A stretch of DNA of 64,000 bases from Enterococcus innesii (GCA_018982785.1 JAHHEN010000003.1:434001-498000); one strand, 5' to 3'. Shown: positions 6,875 through 14,583, counted from the first letter of the stretch. Numbers and translations are program-made. Notes: generated by a model not told the origin, from the letters alone.

Positions 6875-8042
6875 TGGGACAGAAAAATCAACCCCCGTTT
6901 CTAACAGGGGGGTTGTCAATACATGCCCAAAATCCCCAATCGCTTGCGTAGACTGGTTTAGTTGCACTTTTTTCTCTGCAAGAAATTGGCAAGAACTTGC
7001 AGCGCTTTTTCGGTTTCCTTTAGAGAAGTTTACAGTAAAAGAAAAGGGAATAAATGGTTATTTAAAATCGGCAATATGGAATAATATTGAGTTTTATTTT
7101 GAAGGCCATAACGATTCTATGGGTATTTGGTTAAATTTAGGGGGACAAGGTTGTCGTCAATTCGAGGAATTGTTTGAACACACCAAATGGACATGGATAG
7201 AAGTTTTTGAGTTTGTACTTGAAGAAAAAGCAAATGTAACTCGATTAGATATTGCGATTGATGATTTTAACAATATATTTACGATACACCAGTTAGAATT
7301 ATGTATGAGAAACGGATGTGTAGCAAGTCGATTTAAGCATGGCAGAAATTTTGAAAAGATAAATCTTGAAACTGGTAAGACTGAGGGTCAAACATTATAT
7401 TTTGGGCAATCAGAAGTGATATTTCGCTTTTATGATAAGTACTATGAACGGTTGCAAAGAGGTAAATACTTTCATGAGGATATTAAAACATGGGTTCGCT
7501 CTGAGGTTCAGCTTCGTGGCGATCGCGCAAAAGCCGCTTTAGATGTAATTGTTAATAACGATATGGATTTAGGTGATTTTCTTAGAGGTTTGTTGAATCG
7601 CTATATTGCGTTTAAAGTTAAGGGGAATGATACGAACAGAGCAAGATGGAAAAACACTAGATGGTGGGATAAATTTCTCAATAATATTGGCAAAATTAAG
7701 CTCTCTCTACAAGCTCCCGATAAAAGTGTTCTTCGTACAAAGGACTGGATTGACAAGCAAGTTCTTGCTTCACTAGCAACTCTGTATATCTCGCTCGGTT
7801 CAGATGATAAACTCTTTAATGATTATATCATCGAGAAAGGCAAATCACAAATGAGTGACCACCAGTTGCAAATGGCTCTAGAGTTTGCTAATAAAGATGA
7901 TTTTAGAAATCAACTCAAAACAGATATGGTTTCTTATATTCAAGAAAAGAAATCCTTTAGCAAACAGCAAGCAACTAATCAATGGTTACAAAATGCGAAT
8001 TCTATAATTCAATATAACAATCAAAAACAACTATCAAATTAG
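6867..8042 (+). CDS. rep: Rolling-circle replication initiator (Rep_trans/NicK-like, pII equivalent)
   Basis: A 391-residue replication initiator that should nick the double-stranded phage DNA and start rolling-circle synthesis, the role of Ff pII. It resembles PF02486-type initiators and ICE relaxases: VDWFSCTF near residues 28-35, GIWLNLGGQGCRQFE (about 90-104), TRLDIAIDDF (about 128-137), FRFYDKYYER and WVRSEVQLRGDRAKAA. The conserved aspartates in RLDIAIDDF and the tyrosines in FYDKYYE are the expected metal-binding and nicking candidates. The gene contains a nick-site-like hairpin in its own codons 8-17. The family call is from motif memory. Confidence 0.85.
   Translation: MYDGTEKSTPVSNRGVVNTCPKSPIACVDWFSCTFFSARNWQELAALFRFPLEKFTVKEKGINGYLKSAIWNNIEFYFEGHNDSMGIWLNLGGQGCRQFEELFEHTKWTWIEVFEFVLEEKANVTRLDIAIDDFNNIFTIHQLELCMRNGCVASRFKHGRNFEKINLETGKTEGQTLYFGQSEVIFRFYDKYYERLQRGKYFHEDIKTWVRSEVQLRGDRAKAALDVIVNNDMDLGDFLRGLLNRYIAFKVKGNDTNRARWKNTRWWDKFLNNIGKIKLSLQAPDKSVLRTKDWIDKQVLASLATLYISLGSDDKLFNDYIIEKGKSQMSDHQLQMALEFANKDDFRNQLKTDMVSYIQEKKSFSKQQATNQWLQNANSIIQYNNQKQLSN
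6889..6915 (+). other. Candidate replication origin or nick site hairpin inside rep
   Basis: CAACCCCC (6889-6896) and GGGGGTTG (6908-6915) form a perfect 8-bp stem around the loop GTTTCTAACAG. The loop and 3' arm CTAACAGGGGGGT match what I remember of the ICEBs1 oriT, a GC-rich inverted repeat cut by the NicK relaxase, which belongs to the same family as this Rep. It interrupts an otherwise AT-rich gene start. Confidence 0.75.
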
Positions 8043-8096
8043 TAATATCATTCATAATAAACCTGTTTAATGGTAAAATTAATCGAGGTGATAAAA

Positions 8097-8330
8097 TTGA
8101 CTATTATTAATTCGGATAGGATTTGGTTAGGTGTTGGTATTGAAGTTTTATTAGCAGTTGGCATTTGTTTCATTATGTATTTTATTTTTACAAGTGGGGC
8201 TATAAAGAAAGATGTATTTAGTAAACGCGGTAAAAGTAAATTGTCATTGTGGTTAGCTGTACTGATAATTCTATTTGCAATGGTTCTAGTATACAAAGGC
8301 ATGATTAGTGGTTCAACATTTAGTTTTTAA
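8097..8330 (+). CDS. Small two-helix membrane protein (unknown)
   Basis: A 77-residue protein from a TTG start at 8097, preceded by GAGGTG at 8086-8091. The upstream ATG 8070 has no ribosome site. Two transmembrane helices: about residues 8-31 (RIWLGVGIEVLLAVGICFIM) and about 48-68 (LWLAVLIILFAMVLVYKGM), with a basic cytoplasmic-type loop (KKDVFSKRGKSK) between. No family recognised. As the last gene before the right attachment site, it could be a minor coat protein, an extrusion partner or a superinfection-exclusion protein. Confidence 0.55.
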   Translation: MTIINSDRIWLGVGIEVLLAVGICFIMYFIFTSGAIKKDVFSKRGKSKLSLWLAVLIILFAMVLVYKGMISGSTFSF

Positions 8331-8351
8331 GAGAAAAAAGAACATTGAAAT

Positions 8352-8373
8352 ATTACAATTATATTAAATAACG
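8352..8373 (+). repeat. 22-bp repeat shared with 891-912
   Basis: ATTACAATTATATTAAATAA plus CG is identical to 891-912 except for one base (T versus G). One copy is inside the prophage just before its right end. The other is outside its left end. Confidence 0.6.
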
Positions 8374-8380
8374 TAGAGAG

Positions 8381-8420
8381 GGCTAAAATGAGCAAAAAAA
8401 ATAAGCTTAATTAGCCTTTA
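8381..8420 (+). terminator. Weak terminator-like hairpin at the phage right end
   Basis: GGCTAA (8381-8386) pairs with TTAGCC (8411-8416) over a long A-rich loop, then TTTA. It follows the repeat, as the terminator at 917 follows its copy. Weak because the stem is only 6 bp. Confidence 0.35.
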
Positions 8421-8434
8421 GATTTTAACTATTA

Positions 8435-8462
8435 ACTTTGTATAATATATATTATGTAAACT
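8435..8462 (+). other. dif: dif site (right attachment site)
   Basis: A 28-bp sequence starting ACTTTGTATAATATATATTA and ending TGTAAACT. It differs from the Bacillus subtilis dif, as I remember it, at three positions, all in the XerC arm. The XerD arm and centre are exact. Chromosome dimers are resolved here by XerC/XerD (CodV/RipX), so this marks the replication terminus. It still looks functional after phage insertion. Confidence 0.88.
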
Positions 8463-8979
8463 AAAATAGAAAATTTTTCGAACACCGTATTTAACTGGTA
8501 ATTTTACGGCTCTCCTCCCTCTTATTCATGATTATTTCCTTCAAATTCAGCTAATTGGCAGCATAATAAAAATAAATGCTCATTTGAGCGATAGTTTTTT
8601 GATTTTTGTTTCTTCTACGAGTGAAACGAAATGCAACGTTTATATTTAATCTTGTTGATCCTTGAATCTTTGAATTCAAACTTTGTTTGCAGCTGCTGGC
8701 CAATCTCAATGAATCACTCAATGAATCGTTGTTAACGATCTTATCAGAAATGACTCGTAATGATTCGTACATAACCCAGCAAATTTGTTCTAACTATATA
8801 GCCTATGGGAATCTTGATCACAGATAAACCAGCAACGATAAACAAGAAACGTTTCATTGCTTTTAGTTTTCACCTAACGGATCAGATTCCCATAGCGAGT
8901 CCTAATCAAGGGATCACAGTCATTTAAGTACAATTTCTTCCTATTGCTGCCGATAATGTAATGACAGCTACGAAAGGTT
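8463..8979. other. Non-coding host DNA right of dif
   Basis: No supported gene in 517 bp. It contains an inverted repeat: CTATGGGAATCTTGATC (8803-8819) with GATCAGATTCCCATAG (8880-8895), enclosing about 60 bp that includes GAAACGTTTC. This could be a small non-autonomous element or a structured RNA. Confidence 0.45.
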
Positions 8980-9132
8980 TCAAACTATGTAATACAGGAT
9001 CGCCAAAAGAACAATGATCGAAACGACCAAAACAAATGCTAGTTGATTTAAACGTTGAATAAGCAGGTTTTTCTTGTTTTTTTCAGATTTTTTTACTTCG
9101 TTTCGATAATATTCTCTATCTTTTGTTCCCAT
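8980..9132 (-). CDS. 50-residue single-pass membrane protein
   Basis: Reads MGTKDREYYRNEVKKSEKNK, then KNLLIQRLNQ and a hydrophobic C-terminus (LAFVLVVSIIVLLAILYYIV). The ribosome site AAAGGAG lies 9 nt upstream of the ATG. The N-terminus is charged and cytoplasmic-type, with one helix at the end. I do not recognise a family. The clean start and amphipathic layout make it more than chance. It stands alone upstream of the sce7725 gene. Confidence 0.6.
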   Translation of the reverse strand: MGTKDREYYRNEVKKSEKNKKNLLIQRLNQLAFVLVVSIIVLLAILYYIV

Positions 9133-9258
9133 AAGTGCCAACTCCTTTTCCCTGATTTTATCGCTATCCTGAAATCATATGGTGCAATCAAGGCAATTTG
9201 TACGATTAACTAAAGTGGCAGGATCTGACTGAGAACCTACAATCGTATCTTATAGAAA

Positions 9259-10107
9259 CTAAATAAGTCGACTGACGAGCTCCAAGTGATTCATAACGGC
9301 AGCTTTTCGGATAACCCCCATGCCTGGAAATGAGCCTTGCTGATAAGCAGCAACTAACAGTTGCAGACCAGCGGTTTGGGTAGGATGTTGCTCTTCGTGC
9401 TGCAATAAAGCCTCCATGACTTGGAAAAACTTTTCTTTCTGGTTTGGTAATTCTTCCTCAGAAAATAAGTGAGCGATACGCAATGCTTGCTCAGTTGTTG
9501 GATAAATCCAATGCAAAACCAACCGCTTTGAGGGATAACTGTGCTCATAATAAATTTTGCTATCGACAGAAAAATCACTAAAACCCGCATAGCCCAATTT
9601 TTGATAACTGTGATGGGCATTTGAAAATCCTTCGTCAAGACATTCTGTATAGAAACTATTTTTGGGTAAACGTGTGAAAGGATCTTCCATCAGTAGCTTG
9701 GGACCGTTGATTTTATTTAACAAACGAAACTCTTTGCCTACCAACACCGGCAGCGTATTTTCCCGCCAATCACTAGCGAGTGCTTGATCCGATTGATGAA
9801 CAATCCAAAGGTCAGGCTTTTCTTCCACTGTTTCAATGGGACGATCCACGATCATTGCTTTAGGCCCAGCAACATTTCGCAACTCTGATAACCCTTCTGC
9901 CGTCAGAAAAGCCCCTGCCTGGGGATTGCGAATCAAATAAAAAGGATGTTGTTTCTTTTGAAATAAATCGATGGTTGTCCAGAACGTTTTTGATTGCTTG
10001 ACCGGTTCAATGATCGGTTGGATCGCTTCTGATAAGCGATTTTGTTCCAATAAAGCTTTTAATGCCAACAAATCAAATTGTTTGCCACGAATATATGGGA
10101 AGTACAT
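9259..10107 (-). CDS. sce7725-family protein
   Basis: A 282-residue soluble protein beginning MYFPYIRGKQFDLLALKALL. The N-terminal YxPYIRGKQ(F)DLLAL(K) signature is typical of the sce7725 family, of unknown biochemical role. The middle holds alternating strands and helices (AIQPIIEPVKQSKTFWTTID, FYLIRNPQAGAF, AMIVDRPIE), compatible with an enzyme-like barrel. It follows the nuclease-like gene after 15 bp, so the two are co-transcribed. sce7725 proteins are often adjacent to nuclease-like partners, which fits. A role in phage defence or DNA metabolism is only inference. Confidence 0.75.
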   Translation of the reverse strand: MYFPYIRGKQFDLLALKALLEQNRLSEAIQPIIEPVKQSKTFWTTIDLFQKKQHPFYLIRNPQAGAFLTAEGLSELRNVAGPKAMIVDRPIETVEEKPDLWIVHQSDQALASDWRENTLPVLVGKEFRLLNKINGPKLLMEDPFTRLPKNSFYTECLDEGFSNAHHSYQKLGYAGFSDFSVDSKIYYEHSYPSKRLVLHWIYPTTEQALRIAHLFSEEELPNQKEKFFQVMEALLQHEEQHPTQTAGLQLLVAAYQQGSFPGMGVIRKAAVMNHLELVSRLI

Positions 10108-10122
10108 CTGCTTCTCTCCTTC

Positions 10123-10818
10123 TTACTCGCCTGATAAAAAACGTTTTTCCAGCGCTTCATAGGCTGCTCTCGTAGCGGCCAATTCTTCCTTCAACGCTTC
10201 GATCGCTTGTAGCTGAGTATCTTCAATAAATCGATCATAGTAATTGACCCCACCACCGAACAAGTCATACTCAGGCTGACGTTTCTTCAGTTCTTGGTAC
10301 AAACGTTCTGTTGAAAATACCCGCAATCCTCGAGCAGTCTGTTTTGCTTTGCCGACTTCTCTTGCTTGTGCCGAAATCAGCCGAAACAATAAGGCATTTT
10401 CTGGAACCTGCAGCTCTTGCCGTTGGGGTTTCTTTTCGACACTGAAATACCCTTTGCTGCCCGTTTCTTTTTCAAGAAACGCATGATAGACCAAGACACC
10501 AATTGTAGGAGCAATCTGATCTTTGACTTTTTCGTACAATGCCTTGGGTAAGACAAAATAATTATAATTCCCAATAAAGGATAGTTTTGCTTTTGAGCGA
10601 AAATCTGCCAAACTGACTTTTAGTTCATAGCAACGCCATTCAAAGGTGTTTTCTGCCGTCAAGCGACAACTTAAGGTATCCACGATGCCATGATCGTCGG
10701 GCATGACTACCTCTTCTACCACAATATCACTGTTTTCACGACAATAATAATAAAGTGCCTCTTCCATTTCTAAAGTTAAGGATGTCTTCACAATTTCACG
10801 ACCTTTGTCTTGTTTCAC
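10123..10818 (-). CDS. PD-(D/E)XK-like nuclease domain protein (MmcB-like)
   Basis: A 231-residue protein. After an N-terminal helix, DDHGIVDTLSCRL (about 43-55) and RCYELKVSLADFRS (about 62-75) supply the D...ELK pattern of PD-(D/E)XK nucleases. GNYNYFVLPKALYEKV continues the fold as in MmcB-type DNA repair proteins. The C-terminus is a coiled coil (ALKEELAATRAAYEALEKRF), possibly for partner binding. It sits between a membrane protein gene and the sce7725 gene. The predicted role is DNA cleavage or repair, with no proof of activity. Confidence 0.65.
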   Translation of the reverse strand: MKQDKGREIVKTSLTLEMEEALYYYCRENSDIVVEEVVMPDDHGIVDTLSCRLTAENTFEWRCYELKVSLADFRSKAKLSFIGNYNYFVLPKALYEKVKDQIAPTIGVLVYHAFLEKETGSKGYFSVEKKPQRQELQVPENALLFRLISAQAREVGKAKQTARGLRVFSTERLYQELKKRQPEYDLFGGGVNYYDRFIEDTQLQAIEALKEELAATRAAYEALEKRFLSGE

Positions 10819-10875
10819 TTATTATAAAACATACGTTCGCATTTTGAAAGAGGGAAATAAAGGCAGCCTATTCCC

Positions 10876-11511
10876 TCACCCATTAGGGCATCCGTTAACG
10901 AGAATCTCTTCAACCGTCCTCTTTGTACCGCGGAAACGTAACACGACAAGCAACAAGAGCACACTAAGTTGAACTAGGAATAGACGCTTAAAAGGAAGAT
11001 CAAATGTAAAGCCTGCGGGAAGATGAAAGAACCCGAAAAAATCATGCAGTGCTTTTTTACAAAGCCACAAACCACTGACAAATCCTATTACATAAATGAC
11101 GGTGCTTTGTATGGTGATAAAGACAAGTTCTTCCAACGTGACCAGTAAAGGTGTTTGTCCTAATAATAAACGTATATGCAGGGATTGCTCTTCCTCACCG
11201 ATTAAGTGATAATGATACATGTGGTTACACTGCCACAAAAAAGCACTGATCAATCCCAATGTTAACATTCCTAACGCAACGCGCAACAATTGCAAGAAGA
11301 AAATCCAACTGGCATAGGTGAGATCCGTCTGGATTTCGCTGTTATTTGATTCATACTGCAACCAGTCATGAAAAAACAACAGCCAATTTTCTGCAAAGAT
11401 GGTAAGAATCAGCAAGAAAACAGCCAATAAACCACTCATTAGTAAACTGCGCCTGCGAAGAGCTGCGTGCCAGCCAAACTGGTAAGGATAGAAATAACGC
11501 CATTTGTCCAT
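10876..11511 (-). CDS. Membrane protein (about five helices)
   Basis: A 211-residue protein from ATG 11511 (MDKWRYFYPYQFGWHAALRR), chosen because AAGGAGGAGT lies just upstream. Hydrophobic segments lie at about residues 22-42, 70-92, 125-150 and 175-197. No known family recognised. A likely promoter (TTGTCT, 17 bp, TAAAAT) precedes it and a bidirectional terminator separates it from the AAA/VWA gene, so it probably starts its own unit with the nuclease and sce7725 genes. Confidence 0.6.
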   Translation of the reverse strand: MDKWRYFYPYQFGWHAALRRRSLLMSGLLAVFLLILTIFAENWLLFFHDWLQYESNNSEIQTDLTYASWIFFLQLLRVALGMLTLGLISAFLWQCNHMYHYHLIGEEEQSLHIRLLLGQTPLLVTLEELVFITIQSTVIYVIGFVSGLWLCKKALHDFFGFFHLPAGFTFDLPFKRLFLVQLSVLLLLVVLRFRGTKRTVEEILVNGCPNG

Positions 11512-11590
11512 AGTACTCCTCCTTTTGGCATCTATTTTACAGAATTTTCCGAATTTAGACAAACACCATCTTGTTTACATAATATAATTA

Positions 11591-11637
11591 TAGACAAAAA
11601 AAGAATGCAGCACTCGGCCTACACTCTTTTTTGTCTA
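11591..11637 (-). terminator. Terminator between the AAA/VWA gene and the membrane protein gene
   Basis: TAGACAAAAAAAG at the left pairs with CTTTTTTGTCTA at the right, giving A and T runs on both sides. It sits just after the stop of the AAA/VWA gene (reverse strand). Confidence 0.6.
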
Positions 11638-13905
11638 TTACAAATACCTAGTCAGTAGCTGCAACAAACGCTGCGGAAATTCTGTTAGATTGGAAAGATC
11701 AATGAAGCGTTCTTCCCCATAAATCGCTTTGATCACTTCTTTGTCTTGGCCAATGGCAGCTGCCAGAAACAGCACCCCTTGTCGTTCGTAGTCAGCGATC
11801 ACCTGCTGAATATCTTCTTTGGCTTTTACCCCTGTATAATCAGGAAGAGCTTTTGGCTGGCCATCACTGATATTCAAGAGTAATTTAGTAGTTGCCGGCT
11901 GATGAGCGAGCTTTTCAGCTAGTACGCGCAAGACTGCCCCATCACGGTTATTTTGCCGAGGCTTCATTGTCATGAGTTTCTCTGGCACAAATTCAAAACC
12001 TTCGTTAAATTCTTTGTAAGCAAAAAGCGAGGTCTTTTCACGAGCGGTCACATCTGCTGTATCGCCATAAATCATCAATGGCAAAGATAAACGCTCCGCG
12101 AACGCATTCACCGCTAAGACCGCCTGTTGCGCATACTGTATCCGATCATCTCTAATCATCGAACCTGATTCATCAATGCGCAAAGCGAGAGCTAAGGAAG
12201 GCTGTTCGTGAGGTGGATTCTTCTTGTCAAAGGTCCGAAAATCTTGATACGCGACCTTACTGGCATCAAAGCGTGTGCCACTGTACTTACCTTTACTGTA
12301 TGCCGAAGCTTGTTCGTTTTCCAAAACTTCTTGGGTTTGCTTGATCAATGACTCTACGATCGGCAACAATGGCTGCAAACGCTGCTGGGCTTCAGCCGCT
12401 TTTTCTAAATCGACGGGTGGTCGATGAACGATCAGCCCTTCTTTGGCATGGATCGATTCTTTTAATGCTTGTCGAGCCGCCTTTGATGCCGTGGTTTTCT
12501 TTTCTTTTTCCTGGGTTTCATACGCTTCGATCGACAAAGAATGAGCAGTAGGAGCGGTCTCTTGTGTCTCACTCCCAGCTTTTGCTTGGCCATCGTGACT
12601 ATTGCGTTCTAGTTCTTCTGAAAACGTCGCCTCAGTTGCTGCGTCTTTCGCTTCTTGTTTGTCAGAATCACTGGTTTCCATCGTTTCCGCCTCAGTTTCT
12701 TGATTGGGGGTCTCTAGGACTTGTTCATTTTTTAGGACGGTCGTGCCTTCTTCCACTACATTACGCTGGTCCGCCTCTTCGCTGCTGATTCGGCGTCCTT
12801 TGATTTGTTCTTTAAAGGCATTTAACGGTTGTCCAGAAAACAAAAGCCGCAATTGCGCCAATAACCCTGAAGCTTCTAGCGCCTGTTGTAAAAGAGCAAG
12901 CTCATTTGGATCGGTGGTGATTTTGTAGAGCACTTTGCTATCAATTGCTGTAAAGGGATCTTGTCCTTGTTTGACTGCATTTAGCCAATAAAAATAGGAA
13001 CGCATGCCCGCCACCCCTTTGATGGCATTGGCTTTAGCGGTCACATCCAATAAGCGAATGATCTCAGCCATTTTCTCGGCTGTTGCTTTATCTGGATAAT
13101 TGGTTTTGGCAATGCCTCGCTGCACCATGACTGCCAGCTCAGGTAAATCCATTTTTTCAGCATGCTGCATCCGATCTCGCAAGGATTCGTTCAAGGGGCG
13201 GTTGCCTTGGTAATTCCGATTCGTGGTGATGACTACGACACAATCAGGGTGCCGACGAACAAAGCCAGTGGGAATATTCAGCATTCCATTTTGTTCAAGA
13301 GCAGAGTTTAAGGCCACTAGTACCGAAGCATCACGAATGACCGTTGGCTCTTGAATCTCAAGCAAATAACCTTTTTCCAGCGCCCGTACGATTTCCGAGG
13401 GATAAAACTTGTATTGAATCGTTGGTTGCTGATCGCTGGTTTCGATCCGCTCGATCAGTTCCGCAAATTTCGCCCGTGCCCGCTCACGAGTCAGGGAAAA
13501 ATGCCGCTGGATCAACGCCAAGACATCTTCAAAACAATTACTTTGATAAATCGCATCCAGCAAGTCCTTATCTTCTTCTTGGTCGGTGTTGATCACTGGT
13601 AATAAAGCACCAAACACATCTGACTTATCCATATCCGCAAAGCAGGTGATTTTGGTGTAGGGCAGTTGCAGGTCGGCAGAAAGTGCCTTTGCCAACTGAG
13701 TTTTACCAGACCCAGAATCGCCTTCCAGCAACACATTGAAAATTTTCATTTCTGGATCCGTCCAATTCAGCGCGATCTCTGATGCAATTCGTAGTTCCTC
13801 ATCACTGGTCTGATGACTTTGTGGTTTTTTCCAAATCATTGTTTGTTCTAATTTACTAAAAGCGCGTCCTTTCGTTACGACAAAAGATGGTTGATGTTGT
13901 GTCAT
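11638..13905 (-). CDS. MoxR-type AAA+ ATPase fused to a VWA domain
   Basis: A 755-residue two-part protein. The N-terminal AAA+ domain has Walker A EGDSGSGKTQLAKAL (about 61-75), and FVRRHPDCVVVITTNRN followed by LRDRMQHAEKMDLPE in the MoxR style. Residues about 365-520 are acidic, low complexity and Glu/Thr/Ala rich, a flexible linker. The C-terminal VWA domain has the MIDAS motif RIDESGSMI (D-x-S-x-S), RDGAVLRVL and LLLNISDGQP. MoxR ATPases and VWA proteins are usually separate genes acting together as metal-dependent chaperones. Here they are fused. The gene lies 18 bp downstream of the DUF6530-like gene. Confidence 0.85.
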   Translation of the reverse strand: MTQHQPSFVVTKGRAFSKLEQTMIWKKPQSHQTSDEELRIASEIALNWTDPEMKIFNVLLEGDSGSGKTQLAKALSADLQLPYTKITCFADMDKSDVFGALLPVINTDQEEDKDLLDAIYQSNCFEDVLALIQRHFSLTRERARAKFAELIERIETSDQQPTIQYKFYPSEIVRALEKGYLLEIQEPTVIRDASVLVALNSALEQNGMLNIPTGFVRRHPDCVVVITTNRNYQGNRPLNESLRDRMQHAEKMDLPELAVMVQRGIAKTNYPDKATAEKMAEIIRLLDVTAKANAIKGVAGMRSYFYWLNAVKQGQDPFTAIDSKVLYKITTDPNELALLQQALEASGLLAQLRLLFSGQPLNAFKEQIKGRRISSEEADQRNVVEEGTTVLKNEQVLETPNQETEAETMETSDSDKQEAKDAATEATFSEELERNSHDGQAKAGSETQETAPTAHSLSIEAYETQEKEKKTTASKAARQALKESIHAKEGLIVHRPPVDLEKAAEAQQRLQPLLPIVESLIKQTQEVLENEQASAYSKGKYSGTRFDASKVAYQDFRTFDKKNPPHEQPSLALALRIDESGSMIRDDRIQYAQQAVLAVNAFAERLSLPLMIYGDTADVTAREKTSLFAYKEFNEGFEFVPEKLMTMKPRQNNRDGAVLRVLAEKLAHQPATTKLLLNISDGQPKALPDYTGVKAKEDIQQVIADYERQGVLFLAAAIGQDKEVIKAIYGEERFIDLSNLTEFPQRLLQLLTRYL

Positions 13906-13923
13906 GGCAATCTGCTCCTTTTC

Positions 13924-14403
13924 TTAATAACCTAGCTCATCTAGAAGTCGTTTCAGGATTTTGAAGCGTTCGCCGTATAGCTCACCATCTTTTTGCAAGG
14001 AATCATAGAAAAGCAGAATGTCTTCATCGATTTTAGGATTTTCGGTGTCTACTTCGACGGTCATGCGATTTCCTTGTAGGCCAATGATTTCAATCAAAGG
14101 ATTTTCAGGATCGTAAAATTTTTCATGGCGATAGGCCTCTTGAAAATACAAACTGGATTGAGCCACTAAGATCGCTAGATCCAAAATTCTCGTAAGCGGC
14201 AATTCTTCGGATTGTCGAGACCACTTTTCACCAGTATGGCGCCAGACTTTGCCGGAGATATCGACTTTCCCGCGATCATTCCATTGCGCCAATCCGAGGG
14301 AAAGGCCTTTTGCATCTGTATGTAACGCATTTTTTCCGTCAACAGTATCATAGTCTTCTACTTTAATGACAGGTTTATGCTTCAAGTTTTCTGGTATTTT
14401 CAT
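13924..14403 (-). CDS. DUF6530-like protein
   Basis: A 159-residue soluble protein (MKIPENLKHKPVIKVEDYDT). It resembles DUF6530, from memory. The start is ATG 14403 with AAGGAGT 7 nt upstream; an in-frame GTG at 14412 overlaps that site. It includes ALHTDAKGLSLGLAQWNDRG and KVWRHTGEKWSRQSEELPLT, with a helical C-terminus. It is the first gene of the unit with the MoxR-VWA protein, so it is a likely client or partner. No function is established. Confidence 0.65.
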   Translation of the reverse strand: MKIPENLKHKPVIKVEDYDTVDGKNALHTDAKGLSLGLAQWNDRGKVDISGKVWRHTGEKWSRQSEELPLTRILDLAILVAQSSLYFQEAYRHEKFYDPENPLIEIIGLQGNRMTVEVDTENPKIDEDILLFYDSLQKDGELYGERFKILKRLLDELGY

Positions 14404-14420
14404 TATTTTCACTCCTTGTT

Positions 14421-14441
14421 TAGTAAATTAGTAATTTACTA
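14421..14441. promoter_or_regulatory. Perfect dyad upstream of the DUF6530 / MoxR-VWA unit
   Basis: TAGTAAAT-TAGTA-ATTTACTA: 8-bp perfect arms just upstream of the ribosome site of the first gene. A likely operator for an unknown regulator. Confidence 0.5.
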
Positions 14442-14531
14442 GATAGAGTAAGTATAATAAGGAAGCGGTTCTGGAACAAGCAAAAGGTCTTTTCTACTAT
14501 ACATAGACAACATAAACAGAAGTCTATAGAA

Positions 14532-14583
14532 AAAGCACCTTGATAAGGAGCTTCTAAAAAAGAAGCCTCTAAAAAAGTGCTTT
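14532..14583 (-). terminator. Terminator after the tfoX-like gene
   Basis: AAAGCAC/GTGCTTT outer arms and GGAGCTTCT/AGAAGCCTC inner arms with T runs on the reverse strand. Confidence 0.6.

Larger units (their letters stand above)
1383..8462 (+). mobile_element. Inovirus-like (filamentous phage) prophage integrated at dif
   Basis: The left boundary is a dif-like site (1383-1410) and the right boundary is a near-perfect dif (8435-8462). Crossover would lie at the border of the shared XerC arm and centre, giving about 7,052 bp. Gene order parallels Ff phages: V-like ssDNA-binding protein, a small structural protein, VIII-like coat, terminator, III-like adsorption protein, VI-like, I/Zot ATPase, then an intergenic hairpin region and a rolling-circle Rep. 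There is no integrase, terminase, tail, lysin or secretin gene. A divergent repressor with operators sits at the left end. Xer-dependent integration is known for CTXphi-type phages and related elements. Its use here is inferred from the sites. Confidence 0.9.

Noticed and set aside
8551-8772. 73-codon open frame on the reverse strand near dif
   Set aside because: No ribosome binding site, unusual composition and no recognised family. Likely chance in AT-rich DNA.
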